NCBI RefSeq assembly: GCF_014844075.1
Contig: NZ_CP062165.1
Coordinates: 6,758,001-6,822,000, forward strand
Source: Paenibacillus sp. JNUCC-31
GTDB lineage: Bacteria; Bacillota; Bacilli; Paenibacillales; Paenibacillaceae
Reading direction: 5' to 3'
Length of the DNA stretch: 64,000 bases
Shown: positions 26,442-34,293 of the stretch, piece after piece
How positions within the stretch are numbered: position 1 is the first letter of the stretch
Layout: each line of letters starts with the position of its first letter
Program-made: the position numbers and the translations under genes
Notes under the pieces: generated by a model
Seen by the model: only the letters and a program-made list of their open reading frames with translations
Told to the model about the DNA's origin: nothing
The model's database searches: none

Positions 26442-26726
26442 ATGACGTATTCCCAGCGTTTAGCTCACGGCAATTCCTCAGATATCGTATATTTGGAGCA
26501 TCAGATTGCTATCGCAGAGGAAGAATTGGCAATAGCTGAGGAAAACCTGAAGAATGATGAGGCGGAATTGCGCCAGGTCAGAACAAAAGTAACTTATGAT
26601 TCGGCGGTAGGTTCGTCGAAGGAAACAAAAATGATGGAGCAGTTAGCACAGGCGCAGAAGACTATCGAACGTATTCGTACCCGCCTTGTGAACTTACAAG
26701 AAGATTTAGGGAAGCTGGGCGATTAA
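26442..26726 (+). CDS. Small coiled-coil protein of unknown function
   Basis: A 94-residue protein, highly charged and helical. Heptad-like runs extend over most of its length (LEHQIAIAEEELAIAEENLKND and later LAQAQKTIERIRTRLVNLQEDL), predicting a coiled coil. No signal peptide or membrane segment. AGAGGTG precedes ATG 26442, and it lies 17 bases after the FAD oxidoreductase, so it is probably cotranscribed. Function not recognised. Confidence 0.75.
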   Translation: MTYSQRLAHGNSSDIVYLEHQIAIAEEELAIAEENLKNDEAELRQVRTKVTYDSAVGSSKETKMMEQLAQAQKTIERIRTRLVNLQEDLGKLGD

Positions 26727-26738
26727 TGGTGAACATAT

Positions 26739-27281
26739 ATGAATGATGCCGGAGAACGAATCCAGTTAAAGTTGTTGAACGTCGAAGACGCGGAAATACT
26801 TCTGGATTTGCAGCTACGCAACATGGCTGTATTCGAAGAAATATCGGCAAGCGATCGATCGGATACCTTCTATACACTGGAGGGCCAAGTGGCAATTCTT
26901 GAGCGTTGGGCGAAGGCTAGAGAAGAAGAGAAACGGTATTCTTTTGGGATTTTCCTGAAGGCTACACAAGAGCTCATTGGGGAAATCTCTCTGTTTGAAC
27001 TTGTACTGGATCACACCGACAAATGGATTGTCGGTTATGTATTGGATCAAGGGCATAATGGTAAAGGATATATGAGTGAAGCTCTTCAAATGGTACTGAA
27101 GTTTGCTTTTGATGAAGCGGGAATAAAGCGGGTGGAAGCCGGTGCTTTGCCCGACAATATTGGATCGATTCGAGTGCTCCGCAAAGCAGGTTTCCAGGAG
27201 ATAGGCCGCCAGAACATTAAAATTAAAGGAAAATGGAAAGAACATGTGATGTTTGCAGTGGATTGCCCTGAGAGAGCATAA
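26739..27281 (+). CDS. GNAT N-acetyltransferase, RimJ/RimL-like
   Basis: A 180-residue acetyltransferase of the type that modifies protein N-termini or small amines. The acetyl-CoA motif is YVLDQGHNGKGYMSEALQMVLKFAFDE, with the typical Q/RxxGxG/A core in GHNGKGY, followed by IKRVEAGALPDNIGSIRVLRKAGFQEIG, the RimL-family C-terminal signature. It starts 12 bases after the coiled-coil gene with a modest site (GGTGA), so translation may depend on coupling. A hairpin follows. Confidence 0.88.
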   Translation: MNDAGERIQLKLLNVEDAEILLDLQLRNMAVFEEISASDRSDTFYTLEGQVAILERWAKAREEEKRYSFGIFLKATQELIGEISLFELVLDHTDKWIVGYVLDQGHNGKGYMSEALQMVLKFAFDEAGIKRVEAGALPDNIGSIRVLRKAGFQEIGRQNIKIKGKWKEHVMFAVDCPERA

Positions 27282-27324
27282 TAAACGGAAATAAAAGCAC
27301 ATTTCAGAATGAGCAAGAAAAAGT

Positions 27325-27380
27325 GAGGCAAGGAATATTGCTCTAACGGTTGAGAGTAGCGTATTGTCCTTTCCTTTTTT
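27325..27380 (+). terminator. Terminator after the FAD/GNAT operon
   Basis: An imperfect stem runs from AGGCAAGGAATATTGCTCT to AGAGTAGCGTATTGTCCTTT with a short loop and ends in a run of six T. Stability is moderate because of mismatches. Confidence 0.5.
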
Positions 27381-27397
27381 AAACTTGTTTAAAGATA

Positions 27398-27447
27398 CAA
27401 AAAAGCGGCGGATTGGACGTAAATCTAAATGTCCTAATCGGCCGCTT
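27398..27447 (-). terminator. Rho-independent terminator of the MFS exporter gene
   Basis: AAGCGGCGGATTGGAC (27403-27418) pairs with the opposite arm (27431-27447). On the minus strand the hairpin is followed by TTTTTTG, so it terminates the minus-strand MFS gene. Confidence 0.8.
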
Positions 27448-27498
27448 GTTGTATAAAGACTCTGACTCCACAGGATGCAAATCCTGTATTTGCGTTTC

Positions 27499-28998
27499 TT
27501 AATTGGTGTTCATGGAGACTTTTTGCCGTACAGGCTGTTTGGAGTCTTCCTCGGTTGCTTGTTTGGTCCGTTTAATGAAGAAAGAAAGCAGCAGTCCGAG
27601 AACGGCAATGCCGATAATGACGACATATGCATCATTAATTCCCTGGATCATAGATTCCATTCCCAACTGTTGTTGAGTTAAACCTTTGGCTGCACCGCTT
27701 GAAACCATATCCTGTACATGTGCCGTTGTACGACTGGTCATGACACTGACGAGCAATGAAGTACCTACAGCTCCAGCGACCTGTCTGACGGTATTGGATA
27801 TCGCTGTACCATGTGGCCCAAGTCTTGGTGGCAATTGATTCAAACCTGCCGTTTGGATAGGCATCATGAGCAAGGCCATACCAATTCGGCGACCGGTTGA
27901 CATTAATACCAGGTACGTATAACTGGTTGAATCCGTAAGGTCGATGAACCCGATGGTGGTTACGATGGTGATAACCATCCCGATAATAGCCAGCCATTTT
28001 GCGCCGAAGCGGTCAAACAATCTGCCCGTTACCGGCATCAGGAAGCCCATCACAAGTGCTCCTGGGAGCAACAGTAGTCCAGACTCCAATGCAGTGTATC
28101 CGCGCGCATTTTGCAGATATAAAGGAAGCAGCATCATGTCAGCATACATGATCATCGTGATCGCGATATTAATGATCGTGGTCAGAGAGAACATATTATA
28201 CTTGAAAGCCCGCAGATCGAGCAGGGGAGTTGCAGAAGCGAGCTGTCGCCATGTGAACAGTCCAAGAGCAATGATTCCTGCTGCAAGGCATATGATTACC
28301 TCTGCACTTGACCACCCCAGACTTCCTGCCCGGCTAAAGCCGTATAGTAATGCGCCAAATCCAATTGTGGACAGTAACACACTGAGTGAGTCAAACTTGG
28401 TACTGACTCGTTCCGATACATTTTTGAGATATACAAACGCAAAGCCAATAACAATAACCGTCAATGGAATCATTCCGTAAAACATGGTTTGCCATGTATA
28501 GTTTTCCAGAATATAACCAGCAAGAGTTGGCCCAATCGCTGGAGCGAAAATGATCGCAAAACCGACCATACCCATAGCTGCGCCCCTTTTCTCAGGCGTG
28601 AACAAGGTTAGAATGACATGCATCAACAATGGCATGATAATACCAGCACCGGCTGCTTGAACCATACGTCCTGTCAGCAGGGTACCAAAATTACTCGCAA
28701 GGGCAGATATAATCGTACCGATGAGGAAAATAAACATGGACGCTTGAAATAATTGTCTTGTCGAAAAGCGTTGCATGAAATAGGCCGTGATGGGAATCAG
28801 AACTCCGTTTACCAGCATGTAGCCTGTCGTAAACCATTGGGCTGTTGCTGCTGAGATATTAAAATCACCCATTAGCTCCGGAGTTGCTACACTCATTACG
28901 GTTTGGTTCAAAGTGGCAAGAAATGCACCCAAAATCATAATAAACAGTATGGGGCCCTTTTTTACGTTTTCTCTTTCTTTTAAACTAGCCTGGCTCAA
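27499..28998 (-). CDS. MFS multidrug exporter, DHA2 (EmrB/QacA/LmrB) family
   Basis: A 499-residue protein with about 14 hydrophobic segments, the DHA2 pattern. TTG 28998 is 9 bases after AAAGGA; the in-frame TTG at 29016 overlaps that region. Family motifs include the loop 2-3 sequence MLVNGVLIPITAYFMQRFSTRQLF, motif C-like GFAIIFAPAIGPTLAGYIL, and TAISNTVRQVAGAVGTSLLVSVMT near the end. It exports drugs or toxic compounds by proton antiport. The divergent TetR gene next to it is the likely repressor, and inverted repeats lie between them. Confidence 0.9.
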   Translation of the reverse strand: MSQASLKERENVKKGPILFIMILGAFLATLNQTVMSVATPELMGDFNISAATAQWFTTGYMLVNGVLIPITAYFMQRFSTRQLFQASMFIFLIGTIISALASNFGTLLTGRMVQAAGAGIIMPLLMHVILTLFTPEKRGAAMGMVGFAIIFAPAIGPTLAGYILENYTWQTMFYGMIPLTVIVIGFAFVYLKNVSERVSTKFDSLSVLLSTIGFGALLYGFSRAGSLGWSSAEVIICLAAGIIALGLFTWRQLASATPLLDLRAFKYNMFSLTTIINIAITMIMYADMMLLPLYLQNARGYTALESGLLLLPGALVMGFLMPVTGRLFDRFGAKWLAIIGMVITIVTTIGFIDLTDSTSYTYLVLMSTGRRIGMALLMMPIQTAGLNQLPPRLGPHGTAISNTVRQVAGAVGTSLLVSVMTSRTTAHVQDMVSSGAAKGLTQQQLGMESMIQGINDAYVVIIGIAVLGLLLSFFIKRTKQATEEDSKQPVRQKVSMNTN

Positions 28999-29034
28999 TC
29001 CATTCCATCCTTTCAAACCACACGTGACTAAATT

Positions 29035-29173
29035 TACAACGTGTTGTATAGTTTACATTGTATTTATTGAATTATATACATATTCCTGAAGATTACAATT
29101 TACGATTTTGGGTATTTTCGTTGCTTATTTTACGAAACAATAAAATTTGTCGTTTAATTCGGAAATAAACGAC
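29035..29173. promoter_or_regulatory. Divergent promoter region with two candidate TetR operators
   Basis: Between the MFS and TetR genes there is an inverted repeat TACAAC-GT-GTTGTA (29035-29048), close to the MFS start, and another, GTCGTTTA (29149-29156) / TAAACGAC (29166-29173), close to the TetR start. They have different sequences, so they may bind one repressor with different affinity or two regulators. Confidence 0.5.
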
Positions 29174-29219
29174 TGATCATTTAAAATTGTAATTTTTAAA
29201 ATTTGAGGAGTGATTTTGC

Positions 29220-29825
29220 ATGAAAAACGACAAGAAGTCTGCTACAGATCCTCGGATACTTCGTACAAGACAGCTGATTCGGGATGCGTTTGTAGATCTG
29301 TTACAAGAAATGGATATCGAGAAATTGTCCGTTAATCGGATTGCGGAACGAGCGACCATTAATCGGGTGACGTTTTACCTTCATTATCGTGACATTACAG
29401 ATATGATGGAAAAAATGGCTGACGAGATGATCGAACACATTGAACGGATTGTGGACGAACATGCTCCTCCATTGGACGATGCTGCCAAAGACGATGGTTG
29501 GCCTGTGCTTGTAAAATTGCTTGAACACTTTGCCGAACATTCGAAGTTCTATAGCGTCGTTCTCGCTTCCAGACGAACCCCCATTTTTACGGAGAGACTC
29601 TTGAAATTGCTAACGAAACTTGTTTCAGCCAAGATCGATAGTTTGGAACTGGGAAACTCTCTTGCACAGGCGGGTATTCATAAGGAGATCGCCATCTGGT
29701 ACAGTTCCTCAGCCCTGATTGGTACCATTGTATCCTGGCTTCGCAATGACATGCCCTATGCTCCGCATTTTCTTGCCAAACAGTTCTCTTTAATTCGTGC
29801 TTATTCTTATAATGACTTGATATGA
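29220..29825 (+). CDS. TetR family transcriptional regulator
   Basis: A 201-residue repressor. The N-terminal DNA-binding domain includes RTRQLIRDAFVDLLQEMDIEKLSVNRIAERATINRVTFYLHYRD; TFYLHYRD is a typical recognition helix end. The C-terminal part is helical (TetR_C). GAGGAGTG precedes ATG 29220. It lies divergently from the DHA2 exporter, the usual arrangement in which TetR represses the pump until a toxic ligand binds. Confidence 0.92.
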   Translation: MKNDKKSATDPRILRTRQLIRDAFVDLLQEMDIEKLSVNRIAERATINRVTFYLHYRDITDMMEKMADEMIEHIERIVDEHAPPLDDAAKDDGWPVLVKLLEHFAEHSKFYSVVLASRRTPIFTERLLKLLTKLVSAKIDSLELGNSLAQAGIHKEIAIWYSSSALIGTIVSWLRNDMPYAPHFLAKQFSLIRAYSYNDLI

Positions 29826-29826
29826 T

Positions 29827-29869
29827 AAAAAAACATCTGTCTATAGTTAGGTTCAACGATAAGCAGATG
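29827..29869 (-). terminator. Terminator of the minus-strand membrane protein gene
   Basis: CATCTG/CAGATG (29834-29839 and 29864-29869), extended by imperfect pairing, is followed on the minus strand by a run of seven T (29827-29833 in + orientation A). Confidence 0.6.
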
Positions 29870-29893
29870 CGGTTACAACAGATGATAGTATGG

Positions 29894-30553
29894 CTATTCC
29901 CTTGCCCGGGTTCTTAATATCATATACAGTCCGATGAGTGCTGCCAGAAGGCCAAAAATGATGCCTGAAAGTCCATTGTAAAAGGTAGGATCTCCTTTAT
30001 ATGAGAATGACATGATCGCAGTTTGTGTTAATGAAAGTGAGATCAAAGATGAAGAGAAATTCGTCAGTTTGATCGCTTCAATGACCGGTTCATTATTCCG
30101 TCTCGCCATGATGGCACCCCCAAGAGAAACGGCGATTTCGGTAAAAGTAACGGCAGCTATGATGAAGGCGACATAGCGAGGGTAGTGTGTTCTGCTGCCA
30201 TCAACGAACAATAATTTACTGCAATAAATGATGTACACCACACTTGATGCGAACACAATCGTGCCTATAAAGTGATAAGCAGCGTATTGTTTTTTACTGA
30301 TCTCCTCCGGGCTGGAGTCACCGAGATTCGAGTCTTCATGTGCCTTTGCTGCATAGTACTTGGCAACGGCGATGCCGATATTATAGAAGGCGTTAATACA
30401 TAAAAAGAAGGAGAGCGAGAAAATTCCCAAGAGTATTTTACCCACTGCGATTAGGGCATTGAGTGGAACGGATAATTTGGCAAAGTAGATAATGCGATTA
30501 TTTTTAACTTTTAATACGGATTCGCCCGTATTAAATTGACGTATCCAATTCAC
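29894..30553 (-). CDS. Polytopic membrane protein of unknown function
   Basis: A 219-residue protein with about six hydrophobic segments (for example LNALIAVGKILLGIFSLSFF, AAYHFIGTIVFASSVVYIIY, YVAFIIAAVTFTEIAVSLGG, and GLSGIIFGLLAALIGLYMIL). A soluble loop near residues 62-80 is acidic. GTG 30553 is 5 bases after GGGAGGAAAG. I do not recognise the family; by shape it could be an integral sensor or small transporter. It ends convergently with TetR and is 463 bases from the divergent ArsR gene. Confidence 0.72.
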   Translation of the reverse strand: MNWIRQFNTGESVLKVKNNRIIYFAKLSVPLNALIAVGKILLGIFSLSFFLCINAFYNIGIAVAKYYAAKAHEDSNLGDSSPEEISKKQYAAYHFIGTIVFASSVVYIIYCSKLLFVDGSRTHYPRYVAFIIAAVTFTEIAVSLGGAIMARRNNEPVIEAIKLTNFSSSLISLSLTQTAIMSFSYKGDPTFYNGLSGIIFGLLAALIGLYMILRTRARE

Positions 30554-31016
30554 TGTCTTTCCTCCCAAACGAAACCCGATGTGTTAAGAATGAGTCCAGT
30601 GTTCAAGCATACCATACTAAACCATATGGTCCACATATTAAGTTTAGACATCGTTGTACAATCGCAGGAAATGGGGACAGCTATATGTTCACGAGGCAGT
30701 GATTCATCGGCACACCTCTCACAAATTGAAGCTGTCCCGTGCCAATCTGGCTGATTTTTGCTTAAGCAGGCCAATGACAATACGTATGACAAAAGGACAT
30801 GTAAAAGAAAATCATATGAGCTGAGTTTGCGACGAAGAATCGGAAGAGCTTCGGTTTGTGATAGTTGGCTATTTTTATCAAGCGTGGAAAACTGCTGAGC
30901 GATAAGCTGCTGCTTCTTGATTAGAAAATCCATTTTATGGTTGGGCAACATTGTGTTTATTCCTGTTATTCAGTAGAATTATTTTTAATTCATATTTTCA
31001 AAAGGAGAGCAAATAC
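30554..31016. other. Gap containing a palindromic element and a possible gene remnant
   Basis: Between the divergent membrane protein and ArsR genes, 463 bases hold no confident gene. There is a 65-base element with inverted ends at 30674-30738. A minus-strand open frame (30951-30550) has a protein-like N-terminal half (LIAQQFSTLDKNSQL) but reads through the palindromic element, so it may be a remnant interrupted by it. Confidence 0.5.
30674..30738. repeat. REP/MITE-like palindromic element
   Basis: Terminal inverted repeats GGGACAGCT (30674-30682) and AGCTGTCCC (30730-30738) flank a 47-base interior that also has GAGG/CCTC pairing. It sits in an intergenic gap. Size and GGGACAG ends are like small dispersed repeats of Bacillales; copies elsewhere were not available for checking. 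Confidence 0.5.
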
Positions 31017-31976
31017 GTGCTGGAACTCAGCTTTAATGACCCGGAAAAACTGGTAACTGTAACCCACGCCCTGTCGACTCGTTCCCGGATTGACATTCTC
31101 CAGCTTTTAAATACCAACAACTTAAACATTATCGAAATTGCCGAAGCACTGGACCTGCCGGTGTCAACGGTAGCCAATCATATTAAAGTGCTGGAGGCAG
31201 CCCATTTAATACATACGGAAATGCTCCCGGCTTCTCGCGGAGCCATGAAGGTTTGTAGCCGTAACTATGATGATATTCACATTGCCCTGGATCGGGTTGC
31301 ATCTTTTCCCAAACGGGATACGAATGTCTATGAGGTCCAGATGCCGATAGGGCACTACAGCGACTGTGAGGTTGCGCCAACATGCGGTATGGCGAGCACG
31401 GAGGACATGATTTTGAAGGAAGATGACCCGGCAAGTTTCTATCATCCCAAGCATATTGATGCTCAGATTATCTGGCTGGCAAAAGGGTACCTGGAATATT
31501 TGCTTCCGATGGACATTCCGCAAGGCGCCATGATTGAAGCTCTGGAATTGTCCATGGAAATCTGTTCTGAAGTAGCAACCTATAACAATGACTGGCCCTC
31601 AGATATTTCCGTTTGGGTTAATGGCACTGAGATCGGGATGTGGACAAGTCCCGGAGATTTGGGTGACCGCCGTGGTAAACTGAATCCGGCATGGTGGTCT
31701 GATGGTTCTACACAGTACGGTATTCTCAAAAAATGGCGTGTGGACGACAACAAAACCATGCTGGACGAAGAGAAAATTTCTGATGTGTCCCTGTCTGATC
31801 TTCATCTCGAGGAGAAACCCAAATTAAGACTGCGCATTGGAATTCATCCGGATGCCAGACATCAGGGAGGCTTGAATCTGTTTGGCAAGGGGTTTGGTGA
31901 TCATGAACAGAACATTATTATGCAGGTAAGGTATACGATGAATGCGGGTGATAAGCATGCGAGATATGCCAAATAA
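31017..31976 (+). CDS. ArsR-type regulator with a large C-terminal domain
   Basis: A 319-residue protein; typical ArsR proteins have about 100 residues. The first ~95 residues are the winged helix (SRIDILQLLNTNNLNIIEIAEALDLPVSTVANHIKVLEAAHLI). The other ~220 residues form a beta-rich domain with WPSDISVWVNGTEIGMWTSPGDLG and DARHQGGLNLFGKGFGDH, which looks like a carbohydrate-binding jelly roll and lacks Cys metal ligands. GTG 31017 follows AAAGGAG at 31001-31007. It precedes an AraC gene (overlapping) and arabinose-polymer genes, so a role in sensing sugar is plausible. Confidence 0.82.
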   Translation: MLELSFNDPEKLVTVTHALSTRSRIDILQLLNTNNLNIIEIAEALDLPVSTVANHIKVLEAAHLIHTEMLPASRGAMKVCSRNYDDIHIALDRVASFPKRDTNVYEVQMPIGHYSDCEVAPTCGMASTEDMILKEDDPASFYHPKHIDAQIIWLAKGYLEYLLPMDIPQGAMIEALELSMEICSEVATYNNDWPSDISVWVNGTEIGMWTSPGDLGDRRGKLNPAWWSDGSTQYGILKKWRVDDNKTMLDEEKISDVSLSDLHLEEKPKLRLRIGIHPDARHQGGLNLFGKGFGDHEQNIIMQVRYTMNAGDKHARYAK

Positions 31977-32808
31977 CAATACCTCATTAATTGTGAGTAT
32001 CGAGCGTTTTAAACCGAATTTGTTTCATTTGGAGCAGGGCGAAGGTTTATTCAAGTCTCATTCACATGATTATAATGAACTGACACTTATACTGGATGGA
32101 GAAGGGTACTACAGTTCACCAGAGCAGAATGTCAAAGTGGGCAAGGGCGACATGATCATGATTCCTCCAGCACTTCATCACGGTTATGTATGCACCGATC
32201 CCTGGCAAGGCATTTCCGTGCATTTCTACCATGATCAGTTACCTGTACATTCTCGTTATCTCTTTCACGCGCAGGATCATCAGAGGGATCGCATTCAGAC
32301 TGCGCACCTCTCTAAGGACAGTCTGCGGTGGGCAGAAGTGAGTTTGTCTCAATTGGAGAAAGAGTGGCGTTCCGACAAAAAAAACATCGATTCCAGTCAA
32401 TTAATGCGTTTGGCGCTGGAGACCTCACTGTGTCTTTTCCAACAAAATCATTCGCTCGACTCTTCCTATCCTGTTCATCATACGACCGGCCAAGAGATAA
32501 TTCAGGAAGTGCTAAAAGAGATTCACTCGGCGTATTACACTCCGATTACGGTCAGTGAGTTAGCGTCTCGACATTTTCTGTCCGCCAGTAATCTGCGAAA
32601 GAAATTTACGGAAACCGTGGGTGTCTCCCCAAAGCAGTACATCATCAATCTTCGACTAATGGAAGCCAAGCGTCTCTTACAGCAAACCAACAAGGCTGTT
32701 GAGATGATCTCATCGGAAGTGGGTTTTACCTCGTCTAGCAGGTTTTATGATTTCTTTGTTAAATCGGTTGGGGTTACTCCGCTGGAATGGCGGATGCAAA
32801 ACAATTAG
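31957..32808 (+). CDS. AraC family transcriptional regulator
   Basis: A 283-residue regulator. The N-terminal cupin domain includes SHSHDYNELTLILDGEGYY and PPALHHGYVCTD, which gives the His-rich sugar pocket typical of AraC-type sensors. The C-terminal HTH reads SELASRHFLSASNLRKKFTETVGVSPKQYI and EMISSEVGFTSSSRFYDFFVK. I chose ATG 31957, which follows GGGTGA; ATG 31942 and 31966 are alternatives. The start overlaps the ArsR-type gene by 20 bases. It probably activates the arabinose-polymer genes that follow. Confidence 0.88.
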   Translation: MRDMPNNNTSLIVSIERFKPNLFHLEQGEGLFKSHSHDYNELTLILDGEGYYSSPEQNVKVGKGDMIMIPPALHHGYVCTDPWQGISVHFYHDQLPVHSRYLFHAQDHQRDRIQTAHLSKDSLRWAEVSLSQLEKEWRSDKKNIDSSQLMRLALETSLCLFQQNHSLDSSYPVHHTTGQEIIQEVLKEIHSAYYTPITVSELASRHFLSASNLRKKFTETVGVSPKQYIINLRLMEAKRLLQQTNKAVEMISSEVGFTSSSRFYDFFVKSVGVTPLEWRMQNN

Positions 32809-32824
32809 TAGCGCTTCAACAGGG

Positions 32825-32848
32825 AAACCGTCTGCGGACGGTTTTTTT
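32825..32848 (+). terminator. Rho-independent terminator
   Basis: AAACCGTC (32825-32832), loop TGCG, GACGGTTT (32837-32844), then T run. It separates the regulator pair from the enzyme genes. Confidence 0.88.
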
Positions 32849-32892
32849 CGACCGACGAAATCGCTTGAAGGTTGTCTTTTTTATCCTTGTAT

Positions 32893-32906
32893 TTAAAGCG
32901 TTTTCA
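32893..32906 (+). promoter_or_regulatory. Candidate cre site (CcpA) before the GH43 gene
   Basis: TTAAAGCGTTTTCA matches the cre consensus TGWAANCGNTNWCA at all but the second position. It lies 67 bases upstream of the GH43 start, so CcpA repression in good carbon sources is likely. Confidence 0.6.
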
Positions 32907-32972
32907 TAATTGTTTGTAAATATAACCTGCCAGATAATAGAAAATAGTTCGATAAGAAGGGAGAAGGAAGAA

Positions 32973-33926
32973 ATGACGAACAAGAATATTTTCTATAACC
33001 CGGTTGCAATGCAATCCGCAGATCCTTGGGTCTATAGGCACTCAGATAGCCATTATTATTTTATGCGCACAACCTCAAATTACCTGGAGCTTATTCAGTC
33101 TTCTCGATTATCGCAAATCGACAAAGGGACTCGGAAAATCATCTGGTCACCGGAGCCTGGGGGGCGTTACAGCCATCATTTGTGGGCACCAGAAATCCAT
33201 TTTCTGAATGGAAGATGGTATATATACTATACGGCCAACGATGGGGGAGGGGACGATTCACGGCGGATCTGCGTGCTGGAGAATGAAAGTCCGAATCCTA
33301 TGGAAGGGGAGTGGGTATGGAAAGGAGCAATGAATACTCCTGTTCCCGGTTTGGACGGTACTGTGCTGATGCTCAGGGGACAGCTTTATTTTTTGTATGC
33401 CGGATATGGTCATTTTCCAGACTATGGATCGGCAATCTATATGATGCGGATGTCTGATCCATATTCCTTGACAGGTGATCATGTTTTGCTCACAGCCCCG
33501 ACCCTTACCTGGGAAAAGCAGGGGGGAATGGCGATTAATGAAGGACCGGTCACACTGCAACGGAATGGACGCATTTTTCTGGTATATTCGGCAAGTACAA
33601 CCTGGTCTGAAGATTATGCGCTTGGCATGCTGACCATGAATGAACAGGATGATCCGATGCTTGCCTCTTCGTGGACCAAGTCTGCGGAACCTGTTTTTCG
33701 AAAAAGCCCGAATAATGGAGTATATGCCACAGGACACAACAGCTTCACCTCCTCACCTGATGGTCAGGAAGACTGGATTGTATACCATGCGCTCCCGAGC
33801 CCAGGGGCTGACACGGCTTTAAGGGCAACGCGCGTTCAGAAATTGGGTTGGAATTCGGATGGAACCCCTGACTTTGGTGTGCCTTTCAGTGATAATCAGG
33901 CGCTTCAAGTTCCATCCGGAGAGTGA
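32973..33926 (+). CDS. Glycoside hydrolase family 43 (intracellular)
   Basis: A 317-residue five-bladed beta-propeller enzyme with no signal peptide, so it acts in the cytoplasm. Catalytic carboxylates can be placed: the base Asp in ADPWVY, the pKa-modulating Asp in LDGTV, and the acid Glu in INEGP. Additional GH43 hallmarks are HHLWAPEIHFLNGRWYIYYTA and TGHNSFTSSPDGQEDWIVYH. It most likely removes arabinofuranose (or xylose) from oligosaccharides imported by the adjacent transporter. A CcpA site lies upstream, and there is a secreted paralogue at the end of the cluster. Confidence 0.9.
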   Translation: MTNKNIFYNPVAMQSADPWVYRHSDSHYYFMRTTSNYLELIQSSRLSQIDKGTRKIIWSPEPGGRYSHHLWAPEIHFLNGRWYIYYTANDGGGDDSRRICVLENESPNPMEGEWVWKGAMNTPVPGLDGTVLMLRGQLYFLYAGYGHFPDYGSAIYMMRMSDPYSLTGDHVLLTAPTLTWEKQGGMAINEGPVTLQRNGRIFLVYSASTTWSEDYALGMLTMNEQDDPMLASSWTKSAEPVFRKSPNNGVYATGHNSFTSSPDGQEDWIVYHALPSPGADTALRATRVQKLGWNSDGTPDFGVPFSDNQALQVPSGE

Positions 33927-34293
33927 ACCGGAAGACGTGGGAATCAGGTATAGGTATGTTAATAATTACAATAACTTTGTAACTAATAGTGCTTTATTTG
34001 TCTTTGGATAAAATCGATATTGTTAAACCGAACGATTGAAACGTTGCTTGGAAAGGGTGAGAGTGGCTTTTTAACAAGGTTTATATCGGGTTATAAGTAT
34101 AATAAATTCATTGTGCATGTAGTGACTGAAGGAATGGATAGTGAATATACGAAGATGTTATATTACAATAAAATAGATTGAAAGCGTTGACATACAATTA
34201 TTGTGTAACTATACTTTGATTCAAATACAGAAAATTACAAATTAGATAGGCATCATTAGGGGCGCTTCTCAAATTCATAGCGGGGGGATGGAT
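33927..34293 (+). other. Gap with the promoter of the sugar-import operon
   Basis: No gene is seen in these 367 bases. The 3' part contains a cre site and a canonical promoter (34179-34215); the rest is A+T-rich with nothing recognisable. Confidence 0.6.
34179..34215 (+). promoter_or_regulatory. Sigma-A promoter overlapped by a perfect cre site
   Basis: TTGACA (34187-34192) and TATACT (34210-34215) are separated by 17 bases. The cre sequence TGAAAGCGTTGACA (34179-34192) fits the consensus at every position and covers the -35, so CcpA binding would block RNA polymerase. Confidence 0.8.

Noticed and set aside
30550..30951. 133-codon minus-strand frame as an intact gene
   Set aside because: It crosses a palindromic element and overlaps the better-supported membrane-protein start; kept only as a possible remnant.
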